Origin: JBDSTZ01 sp039927975
Lineage (GTDB): Bacteria; Pseudomonadota; Gammaproteobacteria; Burkholderiales; Burkholderiaceae_D
Direction: 5' to 3'
NCBI GenBank assembly: GCA_039927975.1
Contig: JBDSTZ010000306.1
Span: 1 to 38,655, forward strand
DNA: 38,655 nucleotides
The notes under the pieces were generated by a model. The model saw only the letters and a program-made list of their open reading frames with translations. It did not search any database and was not told the origin of the DNA. This document shows, piece after piece, positions 13,507 to 22,272 of this stretch. A program made the position numbers and the translations under genes. The number at the start of each line of letters is the position of its first letter. Position 1 is the first letter of the stretch.

Positions 13507-15012
13507 ATGAACCAACCACGTATGCGCGGCGCCATCGGCGCGCTCATTGTCGGCAACCTGCTGGCCTGCGGCGTCGCCCCCACGGCGATGGCGTCGAGCC
13601 ACCGCGAAGCGCCCTTCATCACCCGCCACCCGAAAGTCGACGCCACCGACTTCTACATGTTCCGCAGCTATCAAACCGGGCGCACCGATTACGTCACCCT
13701 GATCGCCAACTACGTGCCGCTGCAGGACGCCTACGGCGGCCCGAACTACTTCGCGATGGACCCGGACGCGCTCTACGAAATCCACATCGATAACAACGGC
13801 GACGCCAAGGAAGACCTGACCTTCCAGTTCCGCTTCAAGAACACCAACAAGGACACCCAGCTCACGGTGGGCGGCAAGAAGGTGTCGATACCGCTGGTGG
13901 TCAACGGCGGCGCCATCGCCGACGTCAACGCGGCCGGCGCCAACACGCGCGAAACCTACACCGTCACCGTGGTGCGCGGCGACCGCCGCAGCGGCACCCG
14001 CCAGAACGTGGTCAACGCCGACGGCGGCGCCAGCACCTTCGACAAGCCGCTCGACAATATCGGCAACAAGTCGATTCCCAACTACGACGCTTACGCCGCC
14101 AAACACGTCTACAACGTCACCATCCCCGGCTGCGCCACGCCGGCCCGCATGTTCGTCGGCCAGCGCAAGGACCCGTTCGTCGTCAACCTGGGCGAGACCT
14201 TCGACCTTATCAACATCAAGGCGCCGGCGGTCGAATTCGACGCCAACGCCGAGAAGGGCGCCAAGGACGATCTCGCGCTCAAGAACGTGACGTCGATCGA
14301 AATGGAAGTGCCGACCGCCTGCCTGGTGAGCGCGACGGCGGGCGACCCGGTGATCGGCGGCTGGACCACCGCCAGCCTGCGCCAGGGCCGCCTGATCAAC
14401 CCGAGCCCGAAGTCGGACATGGACGTCTCGCGTGAAGGCGGCGCCTGGACCCAGGTGTCGCGCCTCGGCATGCCGCTGGTGAACGAGGTCGTCATCGGCC
14501 TCAAGGACAAGGACAAGTTCAACCACAGCAAACCCACCGCCGACGCCCAGTTCGCCGACTACGTCACCAACCCCACCCTGCCGGCGCTGATTGAAATCCT
14601 GTACGGCTCGGCCGGCGCCAAGGCCCCGACCAACTTCCCGCGCAACGACCTGGTCGCCGCCTTCCTCACCGGGATCAAGGGCGTAAACCAGCCGAAGACC
14701 TTCGCCGTGGCCGAGATGCTGCGCCTGAACACGTCGATCGCGCCGACCGCGCCGGGATCGCAAAAGCGCCTCGGCGTCATCGATGGCGACAACGCCGGCT
14801 TTCCGAACGGCCGCCGGCCCGGTGACGACGTGGTCGACATCGCGCTGCGCGTCGTGATGGGCAAGCTGTGCACCCTGAGCATCGGCTGCGTGCCGTCCGA
14901 CGCGCCGGCCGGCGCGCTGCGCTTCACCGACGGCGCCTATCTCGACGAGACCTTCGTCAACGCCAGCTTCCCTTACCTCAAGACGCCGTTGCCAGGCTCG
15001 CCGCAGAAGTAA
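13507..15012 (+). CDS. Exported DUF4331 domain protein
   Basis: A 501-residue protein. The start is ATG 13507 with AGGAGAG just upstream; the frame is open about 1 kb further upstream only because it runs antisense through ybiB. A signal peptide of about 30 residues (hydrophobic GALIVGNLLACGVAPTAMA) is followed by SSHREAPFITRHPKVDATDF, the hallmark opening of DUF4331 proteins. Later segments such as YEIHIDNNGDAKEDLTFQFR look calcium-binding-like. Function is unknown; DUF4331 proteins are secreted or periplasmic and often sit beside a TPR protein and a HupE-like membrane protein, as here. First gene of a four-gene plus-strand cassette; the lipoprotein gene begins 35 bases after its stop. Confidence 0.88.
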   Translation: MNQPRMRGAIGALIVGNLLACGVAPTAMASSHREAPFITRHPKVDATDFYMFRSYQTGRTDYVTLIANYVPLQDAYGGPNYFAMDPDALYEIHIDNNGDAKEDLTFQFRFKNTNKDTQLTVGGKKVSIPLVVNGGAIADVNAAGANTRETYTVTVVRGDRRSGTRQNVVNADGGASTFDKPLDNIGNKSIPNYDAYAAKHVYNVTIPGCATPARMFVGQRKDPFVVNLGETFDLINIKAPAVEFDANAEKGAKDDLALKNVTSIEMEVPTACLVSATAGDPVIGGWTTASLRQGRLINPSPKSDMDVSREGGAWTQVSRLGMPLVNEVVIGLKDKDKFNHSKPTADAQFADYVTNPTLPALIEILYGSAGAKAPTNFPRNDLVAAFLTGIKGVNQPKTFAVAEMLRLNTSIAPTAPGSQKRLGVIDGDNAGFPNGRRPGDDVVDIALRVVMGKLCTLSIGCVPSDAPAGALRFTDGAYLDETFVNASFPYLKTPLPGSPQK

Positions 15013-15047
15013 GGCCGACAAATAACAACGCATTCAAGGAGAACACG

Positions 15048-15278
15048 ATGAAAAAACTATGCTTGCTGTGCGCCGTGCTGTTGGCCGGCTGCGGTGGCGG
15101 TAGTGGCGACGGCGGTTACGGCAGCGATCATGGCGGCGGCGGTTCCGGCGCCAAGGCCGACGCCTTTTTCGCCCAGGTCGACAAGCTCGTTGCCAGCGCG
15201 CCGGAAGACACCGAACCGGTGGCGGTCGATGCCGTTGCGCTGACCTCGCCGGAAGACAGCGAAGCGGCGGCGCTGTAA
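15048..15278 (+). CDS. Small glycine-rich lipoprotein of the DUF4331 cassette
   Basis: A 76-residue protein beginning MKKLCLLCAVLLAGCGGG. The lipobox LAGC places the lipidated cysteine at position 15, and residue +2 is G, which does not signal inner-membrane retention. The mature part starts with a G/S/D/H-rich linker (GGGSGDGGYGSDHGGGGSG) and ends in an acidic tail containing SAPEDTEP and SPEDSEA, two similar SPED/APED units. AAGGAG precedes the ATG by about nine bases. It lies between the DUF4331 and TPR genes and was probably co-transcribed with them. The histidine and acidic residues could bind metal, but that is conjecture. Confidence 0.75.
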   Translation: MKKLCLLCAVLLAGCGGGSGDGGYGSDHGGGGSGAKADAFFAQVDKLVASAPEDTEPVAVDAVALTSPEDSEAAAL

Positions 15279-15333
15279 CGCAGACCAGGGTGGACATGGA
15301 TCGCACGTCCACCCTGCCCACCAAGGCACGATC

Positions 15334-16521
15334 ATGACACTCCGAATTCCGATCCCGACACTGGCGCTGGCACTGGCGCTGCTCGCCCCCGCAGCCATGG
15401 CCGCGCCCTACATTCCGACCAGCGGCAGCGACGTCGTCGAACGTCTGCCGCGCCGCGCCGACCCCGCGCAGCGCGAGCTGAACGCGCTGCGCGCCCGCCT
15501 GACCGCCCAGCCAAACGATCTGGCGCTGGCGACCGGCATCGCCCAGCGCTACATCGCCATCGGCCGCAGCGAAACCGATCCGCGCTACCTCGGTTACGCC
15601 CAGGCCGCGCTGGCGCCATGGTGGTCGCAAAACGCGCCGCCGGTGCCGGTGCGCCTGCTGCGCGCCACCCTGCTGCAAAGCACCCACCACTTCGACGAAG
15701 CCATGCGCGACCTCGACGCCGCGGTCGCCTTTGAGCCGTCCAACCCGCAAGCCTGGCTGACCCGCGCCACCGTGCAGACCGTGCGCGGCGCCTACCGCGA
15801 CGCCACCGCCAGCTGCGCGCGCCTGTCCTCGCTGGCCGACGAGCTGGTCACCATCGCCTGCGTCAGCAATGTGGCCTCGCTCAACGGCCACGCCGCCCAA
15901 AGCGAGCGCCTGCTCGACGCCACGCTGCGCCGCGCCGGCGCCGTTGCGCCCGAACTCCAGTCATGGGTCTTGACCCTGCTGGCCGAGATGGCAACCCGGC
16001 GCGGCGACGCCGCCGTGGCCGAACAGCGTTACAAGAGCGCGCTCGCCGTCACCCCGCGCGACAGCTATCTGCTGGGCGCCTACGCCGACTTCCTGCTCGA
16101 TCAGCGGCGCCCGCAGGACGCCCTGGCGCTGGTGAAGGACCAGACCCGCATCGACGCCCTGCTGCTGCGCTACGCGCTCGCGCTGCAACAGCTGCCGGGC
16201 CAACAGGCGGCACTGCGCGCGGCCAGCGACGAGTTGAAGGCACGCTTCGACGCCGCCGCGCAGCGTGGCGACAGCGTGCACCAGCGCGAGCACGCGCGCT
16301 ACGCGCTGCATCTGCAAGGCGACGTCAAGAGCGCGCTGGCGCTCGCGCGGCGCAACTGGGAGGTGCAAAAGGAACCGGCCGACATGCGCGTGCTGCTCGA
16401 AGCGGCCGTGAAATCGGGCCAGCGCGATGCCGGCGCCCCGGTGACCGCATGGCTCAAGCAGAACCAGGTCGAGGACGTCGTCTTGGCGCGATTGAGCAAA
16501 CAGCTGGCGGGGGCCGCATGA
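15334..16521 (+). CDS. Periplasmic tetratricopeptide-repeat protein
   Basis: A 395-residue protein with a clear signal peptide (MTLRIPIPTLALALALLAPA...AMAA, cleavage near 24). The remainder is alanine/leucine/arginine-rich helical repeats. Units such as LLQSTHHFDEAMRDLDAAVAFEPSNPQAWLTRA and AEQRYKSALAVTPRDSYLLGAYADFL (shown in part) have the A8/G/Y/P pattern of TPR motifs. Its role is presumably scaffolding within the DUF4331-lipoprotein-TPR-HupE cassette. Its stop overlaps the next start as ATGA at 16518-16521, so it is translationally coupled to the HupE-like gene. The substrate or partner is unknown. Confidence 0.85.
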   Translation: MTLRIPIPTLALALALLAPAAMAAPYIPTSGSDVVERLPRRADPAQRELNALRARLTAQPNDLALATGIAQRYIAIGRSETDPRYLGYAQAALAPWWSQNAPPVPVRLLRATLLQSTHHFDEAMRDLDAAVAFEPSNPQAWLTRATVQTVRGAYRDATASCARLSSLADELVTIACVSNVASLNGHAAQSERLLDATLRRAGAVAPELQSWVLTLLAEMATRRGDAAVAEQRYKSALAVTPRDSYLLGAYADFLLDQRRPQDALALVKDQTRIDALLLRYALALQQLPGQQAALRAASDELKARFDAAAQRGDSVHQREHARYALHLQGDVKSALALARRNWEVQKEPADMRVLLEAAVKSGQRDAGAPVTAWLKQNQVEDVVLARLSKQLAGAA

Positions 16522-17630
16522 TCGCCCGCCTCTGGCTGACCCTGTGCCTGCTGCTCGCACTGGCGCCGGCGCACGCCCACAAGCCGAGCGACAGCTACCT
16601 CAGCCTCGACATCGCCGGCACGCAGGTCAGCGGCCAGTGGGACATCGCCCTGCGCGACCTGGACTTCGCGCTCCAGCTCGACCAGGACGGCGACGGCGCC
16701 CTCACCTGGGACGAAATCCGCAGCCAGCACCAGGTCATCGCCATCTACGCGTTGGCGCAGCTGGCGCTGTCCGACGGCGCGCAAGCCTGTCCCGTCACGG
16801 CCGGCGAACAGCTGATCGACAAGCATACCGACGGCGCCTACACCGTTCTGCGCTTTACCGCCACCTGCGCCACGGCGCCGGCCGCGCTGACGGTCGGCTA
16901 TCGCCTGTTCGCCGACCTCGACCCGCAGCACAAGGGTTTACTCAAGCTGACGTATGGCGGCGTCACGTCGAGCGCCATTTTCAGTCCCGACGCCGCGCGC
17001 CAGACCCTGGTGCTGGCCGCGCCCAACCGCCTCACCCAGCTCGGCGACTATGTTCGCCACGGCGTCTGGCACATCTGGATCGGCTTCGACCATATCCTGT
17101 TCCTGCTCTCGCTGCTGCTGCCGGCGGTGCTGCTCAAGCGTGTCGACCAGGACGGCATCAAGGCGGCCTTCATCGACGTGGTCAAGGTGGTCAGCGCATT
17201 CACACTGGCGCACTCGCTCACGCTCACCCTGGCCAGCCTGCACATTGTCGCGCTGCCGTCGCGCTGGGTGGAGTCGGCGATCGCCGCCTCGGTCGTGCTG
17301 GCGGCGATGAACAACCTGGTCCCGCTGTTTCGCGGGCGCCGTCCGCTGGTCGCCTTCGGCTTTGGCCTGATCCACGGCTTCGGCTTTGCCGGCGTGCTGG
17401 CCGACCTGGGCTTGCCGCAAGCCTCGCTGGTGCTCTCGCTGTTCGGCTTCAACCTCGGCGTCGAACTGGGCCAACTGGCCATCGTGGCGGCCTTCCTGCC
17501 GCTCGCCTTTGCGCTGCGCCGCACCTGGTTCTACCGCCAGCTGCTCGGCGCCGGCTCGGCCATGATCGCGCTGGTGGCGATGGTCTGGCTGGTCGAGCGC
17601 GCGTTCGACCTCAAGCTGATCACGGCCTGA
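16518..17630 (+). CDS. HupE/UreJ-like membrane protein with N-terminal EF-hand
   Basis: A 370-residue protein with a signal peptide (about 1-20, ending AHA) and a periplasmic N-terminal domain. That domain contains an EF-hand-like loop at 55-66 (DQDGDGALTWDE). Six or so membrane helices follow from about 185. The membrane part has conserved polar residues of the HupE/UreJ family: H185 and D191-H192 in WHIWIGFDHILFL, H232 in FTLAHSLTLTL, and H286 in GLIHGFGFAGVL. HupE/UreJ proteins are nickel or cobalt permeases in hydrogenase and urease clusters; no such enzyme is encoded here, so the metal is unknown. The gene overlaps the TPR gene by four bases and ends the cassette. The initiating ATG lies in the overlap; the frame continues upstream only as antisense/alternate frame of the TPR gene. 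Confidence 0.87.
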   Translation: MIARLWLTLCLLLALAPAHAHKPSDSYLSLDIAGTQVSGQWDIALRDLDFALQLDQDGDGALTWDEIRSQHQVIAIYALAQLALSDGAQACPVTAGEQLIDKHTDGAYTVLRFTATCATAPAALTVGYRLFADLDPQHKGLLKLTYGGVTSSAIFSPDAARQTLVLAAPNRLTQLGDYVRHGVWHIWIGFDHILFLLSLLLPAVLLKRVDQDGIKAAFIDVVKVVSAFTLAHSLTLTLASLHIVALPSRWVESAIAASVVLAAMNNLVPLFRGRRPLVAFGFGLIHGFGFAGVLADLGLPQASLVLSLFGFNLGVELGQLAIVAAFLPLAFALRRTWFYRQLLGAGSAMIALVAMVWLVERAFDLKLITA

Positions 17631-17742
17631 CACGGCGATGTGGCGCTGCGGCGGCGCCTGTTTTATAGGCAGCCGCCGGCAGCGTGGCGCGGTTAACGCT
17701 ACACTGTCCGCCCACTTCGCCAACAAGACAAAGAGCCGGCCC

Positions 17743-18801
17743 ATGATTACGCCCGATATTGAAAACACCAACGTCACCTCGTTCGCCCGCATGCCGTCGC
17801 CGCAGGAGCTGCACGCCAGGCTGCCGATCTCCGACCTCGCCTTCACCACTGTCATGAAGGGCCGTGAAGCGCTGCGCAACATCATCGACCGCAAGGACAA
17901 GCGCCTGTTCGTGGTGGTCGGCCCGTGCTCGATCCACGATCCGGTCGCCGGCCTCGATTACGCCGCGCGCCTGAAAAAACTGCAGGCCGAAGTCGAGGGC
18001 ACGATGCTGCTGGTGATGCGGGTGTACTTTGAGAAGCCGCGCACCACCACCGGCTGGAAAGGCTACATCAACGATCCGGACATGGACGATTCCTTCCGCG
18101 TCGACGCCGGCATGGAAAAGGCGCGCCAGTTCCTGCTCGACGTCTGCGAACTGGGCCTGCCGACCGCCACCGAGGCGCTCGATCCGATTTCGCCGCAGTA
18201 CCTGGGCGACCTGATCGCCTGGACCGCAATCGGCGCGCGCACCACCGAATCGCAAACCCACCGCGAGATGTCGTCCGGCCTGTCGACCCCGGTCGGCTTC
18301 AAGAACGGCACCGACGGCGACATCAGCATCGCCGTCAACGCGATCCTGTCGTCGGCCAATCCGCACTCCTTCCTGGGTATCAATGGCGAAGGCAATGTGT
18401 CGATCGTGCGCACGCGCGGCAACGCCTACGGCCACGTGGTGCTGCGCGGCGGCGACGGCCGGCCGAACTACGATTCGGTCTCGATCGCGATCGCCGAACA
18501 GGCCCTGACCAAGGCCAAGCTGCCGGCCAACCTGGTGGTCGACTGCTCGCACGCGAACAGCTACAAGAAGCCCGAACTGCAACCGCTGGTGATGTCGGAC
18601 GTGGTGCAGCAGATCCGCCACGGTAACAAGTCGCTGGTCGGCGTGATGATCGAGTCGAACATCGTCGGCGGCAATCAGAAGATCCCGGCCGACCTCTCGC
18701 AGCTCAAGTACGGCTGCTCGGTGACCGACGGCTGCATCGACTGGGAATCGACCGAAGCGATGCTGCGCAGCGCGCACCAGGAACTGCTGGCGCGGCCGTA
18801 A
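17743..18801 (+). CDS. aroG: 3-deoxy-7-phosphoheptulonate synthase, AroG type
   Basis: A 352-residue class I DAHP synthase joining phosphoenolpyruvate and erythrose 4-phosphate at the entry to the shikimate pathway. Diagnostic blocks are VVVGPCSIHDPVAGLDYA, MRVYFEKPRTTTGWKGYIND, PTATEALDPISPQYLGDLI, TESQTHREMSSGLSTPVGFK and VVDCSHANSYKKPELQ; metal ligands include the cysteine of GPCSIHDP and the histidine of DCSHAN. Length matches E. coli AroG/F/H, and allosteric feedback by an aromatic amino acid is expected, though which one cannot be read here. ATG 17743 gives the usual N-terminus. It stands alone between the HupE-like gene and the convergent nirD-like gene. Confidence 0.95.
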   Translation: MITPDIENTNVTSFARMPSPQELHARLPISDLAFTTVMKGREALRNIIDRKDKRLFVVVGPCSIHDPVAGLDYAARLKKLQAEVEGTMLLVMRVYFEKPRTTTGWKGYINDPDMDDSFRVDAGMEKARQFLLDVCELGLPTATEALDPISPQYLGDLIAWTAIGARTTESQTHREMSSGLSTPVGFKNGTDGDISIAVNAILSSANPHSFLGINGEGNVSIVRTRGNAYGHVVLRGGDGRPNYDSVSIAIAEQALTKAKLPANLVVDCSHANSYKKPELQPLVMSDVVQQIRHGNKSLVGVMIESNIVGGNQKIPADLSQLKYGCSVTDGCIDWESTEAMLRSAHQELLARP

Positions 18802-18840
18802 GCGCCGGCCGAATGTTCACGCGGCGGTTCAGGCGGCGGT

Positions 18841-19230
18841 TCAGGCGGCGATATGCGTCGCCACCCCGAACGCGCCGGCCAGCGCGGCCTCCGCGCGGCT
18901 GGCCGGCGCGCTCAATTCATCGATATCGAGATAGACCCGGCCATCGTCGATTTTCACCGTGAAGCGCTTGACGCCGCCGGTCGCGCCACTTGCCAAATCG
19001 ATCAGACCTTCGTGGTAGGCGCACATCAGCTTTTCGCCGGCCACCAGGCCGCGCGAGAGCAGCGCGCCGTCGCAGGGACAACGGTCGAGCAGCGCGTAGA
19101 CCGCGTCGTCGGCGGTGCGAAACACCGCCACGCCGGGCAGCTCCTGCCACGCCAGGCCGCGCTGCACCACGCGCGCGCCCATCAGGGGTATCTCCTTGAT
19201 CTTGCAGATCGGTTTCCAATGTCCTGGCAT
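18841..19230 (-). CDS. nirD: NirD-like nitrite reductase small subunit (Rieske-fold)
   Basis: A 129-residue Rieske-fold protein starting MPGHWKPICKIKEIPLMGAR. ATG 19230 follows GAGGAGAGCGAG; the upstream open frame is not family-like. NirD is the small partner of sirohaem nitrite reductase NirB. The first cluster-ligand box reads C51-P-C53-D instead of the Rieske C-x-H, while the second is C70-A-Y-H73. A normal two-Cys/two-His [2Fe-2S] site is thus not intact; some NirD proteins (for example E. coli) are known to have lost the cluster. nirB is not adjacent: the neighbours are aroG (convergent) and tsaD (divergent). The direct repeat GGCGGTTCA runs across its stop codon. It could instead be a generic Rieske ferredoxin-like protein. 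Confidence 0.72.
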   Translation of the reverse strand: MPGHWKPICKIKEIPLMGARVVQRGLAWQELPGVAVFRTADDAVYALLDRCPCDGALLSRGLVAGEKLMCAYHEGLIDLASGATGGVKRFTVKIDDGRVYLDIDELSAPASRAEAALAGAFGVATHIAA

Positions 19231-19382
19231 CTCGCTCTCCTCGCGTGACTGGCTATATCCTTTCATAGCAAGAGCGGTGCCAGCGGTGCGGCGCGCGCAT
19301 TGGCGGGCGGCGCACCCGCCCGGCGCACCGCGCCGGCGCGGTGCTTTACAATGGCGCATTACGTACAAGCTCCGCACCTCCC

Positions 19383-20423
19383 ATGATCGTTCTCGGCGTC
19401 GAATCCTCCTGCGATGAAACCGGCCTGGCCCTGTATGACACAGAGCGCGGCCTGCTGTCCCACGCGCTGCACTCGCAGGTCGCGATGCACGAGGCGTATG
19501 GCGGCGTGGTGCCAGAGCTGGCCTCGCGCGACCATATCCGGCGCGCCATTCCGCTGCTCGAACAAACCCTGGCCGGCGCCGGCATCGGCACCGAACAGAT
19601 CGACGCCATCGCCTACACCCAGGGTCCGGGCCTGGCCGGCGCGCTGCTGGTGGGCGCCTCGGTGGCCTGCAGCCTGGGGCTGGCGATCGACCGTCCGGTG
19701 CTCGGCGTGCACCACCTCGAAGGCCATCTTTTGTCGCCGCTGCTGGCCACCAGGCCGCCGGCCTTTCCCTTCGTCGCGCTGCTGGTCTCGGGCGGCCACA
19801 CCCAGCTGATGCGGGTCGACGGGGTCGGCCAGTACACCCTGCTCGGCGAGACGCTCGACGACGCCGCCGGCGAGGCGTTCGACAAGTCGGCCAAGCTGCT
19901 AGGCCTCGGCTATCCGGGCGGGCCGGCGATTTCGCGGCTGGCCGAATTCGGCGATCCGCTGGCCTACAAGCTGCCGCGCCCGATGCTGCACTCGAAGGAC
20001 TTCAATTTCAGCTTTTCGGGCCTGAAGACGGCGGTGCTGACGGTGGTAAAAAATCATCACGAGAAGCAGATCGCGAATATCTGCGAACAGGACAAGGCCA
20101 ACATCGCGCGCGGCTTCGTCGACGCGATCGTCGACGTGCTGACCGCCAAATGCGTGAGCGCGCTGCGGCACACGGGCTTGAAGCGGCTGGTGATCGCCGG
20201 CGGCGTCGGCGCCAATACCCAGCTGCGCGAATCACTCAACGCGGCCGCCAAGGCCAAGCGTTTCGAGGTGTTTTATCCCGAGCTCGAATTTTGCACCGAC
20301 AACGGCGCGATGATCGCCTTTGCCGGCGCGATGCGGTTGCAGATCAACCCGCAGGCGGCGCTGCGCGACTACGCCTTCAATGTGCGGCCGCGCTGGCCGC
20401 TCGATGAAATCCGCGTGGTCTGA
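19383..20423 (+). CDS. tsaD: tRNA N6-adenosine threonylcarbamoyltransferase TsaD
   Basis: A 346-residue Kae1/TsaD ATPase that transfers threonylcarbamoyl from TC-AMP to A37 of ANN-decoding tRNAs, working with TsaB and TsaE. Signatures are MIVLGVESSCDETGLALYD, YTQGPGLAGALLVG, the metal-binding H111-x3-H115 (VHHLEGHLL), LLVSGGHTQL, GEAFDKSAKLLGLGYPGG and RLVIAGGVGANTQLRE. ATG 19383 starts the conserved N-terminus. One of its substrates in the cell would be the tRNA-Ile(CAU) encoded at 4192-4517. A TACAAT -10-like box occurs near 19344. No operon partner. Confidence 0.97.
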   Translation: MIVLGVESSCDETGLALYDTERGLLSHALHSQVAMHEAYGGVVPELASRDHIRRAIPLLEQTLAGAGIGTEQIDAIAYTQGPGLAGALLVGASVACSLGLAIDRPVLGVHHLEGHLLSPLLATRPPAFPFVALLVSGGHTQLMRVDGVGQYTLLGETLDDAAGEAFDKSAKLLGLGYPGGPAISRLAEFGDPLAYKLPRPMLHSKDFNFSFSGLKTAVLTVVKNHHEKQIANICEQDKANIARGFVDAIVDVLTAKCVSALRHTGLKRLVIAGGVGANTQLRESLNAAAKAKRFEVFYPELEFCTDNGAMIAFAGAMRLQINPQAALRDYAFNVRPRWPLDEIRVV

Positions 20424-20527
20424 GGCGGCAACACTGAACTTCGCGCCCTCCGCGACTATCCTACCGTGTAGCGCTGTTTTTCAGAAAATGGCAAACTCGA
20501 CCGGTTCAGTTTCTCCGGAGGTGGTGT

Positions 20528-21373
20528 ATGCGCGTTGTCAGTTGGAATATTCATTGGGGCTGTGGAAAGGATAGTCGTATCCGCATCCACGCGATCATCG
20601 ACGTTCTGCGCAAACTTAATCCCGACATCATCTGCCTGCAAGAGGTGGCGTCCAACCATCCCGAGCTCGAAGGCAGCGCCAGCGCCAACCAGTTCAAGCA
20701 GCTCGCCGGCGCCTTTGGCGGCTACCACGCGGTCATCGAGCCGGTCAGTGAAATCTACAAGAACAACCTGCCCCGCCTGTTCGGCAACCTGCTGTTGTCG
20801 AAGTTTCGCATCAGCCAGGTGTTCCGCCATTTGCTGCCGTGGCCGCCCGATCCGGGCGGCGCCGCGGGCATGCCGCGCGGAATGATCGAAACCGTGATCG
20901 ACGCGCCCTCGGGCAAGCTGCGCGTGCTCACCACGCATCTCGAATATTATTCGCAGGTGCAGCGCCTGGCGCAGATCCGCCACATCAAATACCTCCACTG
21001 GGAAGCCTGCGAGCGGGCCCGGGTCTTCCAGCCCGACCCCAGCCTGGAGCCGCCGTACCAGTTGGGATTCCGGCCGGGCTCGGCGATTTATTGCGGGGAT
21101 TTCAATTTCTCGCCGGACTCCAGCGATTACCAGGAATTGATCATGCCCGAGGAAGGCATCGCGCTGCCGCTGGTGGACGCCTGGCGCGCCAAGCATCCCG
21201 ACATCGCACGGGCGCCGACGGCCGGCATTCACGGCTTCAAATGGCCGGAGCGGCCCGATTGCTTCGATTATTTTTTCGTCACGGAAGACTTGCTGCCGCG
21301 CGTGTCCGAGGTGGAGGTGCAGTCGGAAACGGCGGCCTCGGATCATCAGCCGATCCTGCTCGATATCGTCTAG
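20528..21373 (+). CDS. Endonuclease/exonuclease/phosphatase family protein
   Basis: A 281-residue EEP-fold hydrolase, cytosolic by lack of signal peptide. Conserved pieces are MRVVSWNIHWG (N7), CLQEV with E39, THLEYYSQVQRLAQIRHI, YCGDFNFSPDS, and a C-terminal ASDHQPILLDIV. This is the complete EEP catalytic set (Asn, Glu, His, Asp, Asn, Asp-His) for metal-dependent phosphodiester or phosphomonoester cleavage. The substrate cannot be inferred; relatives include exonuclease III-like, sphingomyelinase-like and inositol phosphatase-like enzymes. GGAGG precedes the ATG by about eight bases. It stands alone between tsaD and the convergent nrt operon. Confidence 0.9.
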   Translation: MRVVSWNIHWGCGKDSRIRIHAIIDVLRKLNPDIICLQEVASNHPELEGSASANQFKQLAGAFGGYHAVIEPVSEIYKNNLPRLFGNLLLSKFRISQVFRHLLPWPPDPGGAAGMPRGMIETVIDAPSGKLRVLTTHLEYYSQVQRLAQIRHIKYLHWEACERARVFQPDPSLEPPYQLGFRPGSAIYCGDFNFSPDSSDYQELIMPEEGIALPLVDAWRAKHPDIARAPTAGIHGFKWPERPDCFDYFFVTEDLLPRVSEVEVQSETAASDHQPILLDIV

Positions 21374-21476
21374 CGGAGCGGCCCGCCATCCTGCGAGCGA
21401 GCGCCGTCTTGCAAGCGCGCGCCGCCGGGCCGGAGGCGCGACCGCGCGATCGCGCACCCGGCCGCGCTTCAACGCA

Positions 21477-22271
21477 TCAGGCCGCGACCTTGGCGTGACG
21501 GTGATACAGGAACTCGAGCACGCGGGTGCGGTACTCGAGGTACAGCGCGTCCTGCGCCAGCGCCACGCGGTCGCGCGGGCGCGCCAGCTTGACCGAGACG
21601 ATCTCGCCGATGGTGGCGGCCGGCCCGTTGGTCATCATGACGATGCTGTCCGACAGCAGCACCGCCTCGTCGACGTCGTGGGTCACCATTACGACCGTCG
21701 AACCGGTGGCGGCGACGATGCGCAGCAACTCGTCCTGCAGGTGCGCGCGGGTCAGCGCGTCGAGCGCGCCGAAGGGTTCGTCCATCAGCAGCACTTTGGG
21801 CTCCATCGACAGTGCGCGGGCGATGCCGACGCGCTGCTTCATGCCGCCCGAAATCTCGTTGGGCCGCTTCGAGGCGGCGGCCGTCAAGCCCACCAGCGCC
21901 AGCGCGGCCGCGCTGCGTTCCTTCAACTGGGCCGAGCTTTCCTTGGCGCCATAAACCCGCTCGACGGCCAGGTGCACATTCTCCAGGCAAGTGAGCCACG
22001 GCAGCAGCGAGTGATTCTGGAACACCACCGCGCGCTCCGGCGAGGGGCCGGCGATTTCGCGCCCTGCGCACAGCAGCACGCCGTCGGTCGCCACGTTCAG
22101 GCCGGCCAGCAGGTTGAGCAGGGTCGACTTGCCGCAGCCGGAGTGGCCGATCAGGGTGATGAACTCGCCCTGCTCGATCGTCAGGTTGACGTCGGTGAGC
22201 GCGTGGAAGCTGCCCTTCCTGGTGTTAAAGCGCATCTCGGCTTTTTGCACTTCGATGAATTTCTTGCTCAT
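21477..22271 (-). CDS. nrtD: Nitrate ABC transporter ATP-binding protein
   Basis: A 264-residue ABC ATPase. Walker A is GHSGCGKST at 42-50, the signature SGGMKQR begins at 141, Walker B is LLMDEPFG (161-168) and the switch histidine lies in VTHDVDEA. The sequence is closest in style to NrtC/NrtD/CmpD of nitrate, bicarbonate or cyanate importers (RAVVFQNHSLLPWLTCLENV). It energises uptake through NrtB with NrtA as solute-binding protein. It lacks the NrtA-like C-terminal regulatory domain of cyanobacterial NrtC, so it is the NrtD-like single-domain form. The start lies one base after the nrtB stop. Last gene of the operon. Confidence 0.92.
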   Translation of the reverse strand: MSKKFIEVQKAEMRFNTRKGSFHALTDVNLTIEQGEFITLIGHSGCGKSTLLNLLAGLNVATDGVLLCAGREIAGPSPERAVVFQNHSLLPWLTCLENVHLAVERVYGAKESSAQLKERSAAALALVGLTAAASKRPNEISGGMKQRVGIARALSMEPKVLLMDEPFGALDALTRAHLQDELLRIVAATGSTVVMVTHDVDEAVLLSDSIVMMTNGPAATIGEIVSVKLARPRDRVALAQDALYLEYRTRVLEFLYHRHAKVAA

Positions 22272-22272
22272 G

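Noticed and set aside
18822..18850. Short tandem GGCGGTTCA-type repeat at the nirD stop codon
   Set aside because: Only two and a half copies in GC-rich sequence; no structure or function suggested.
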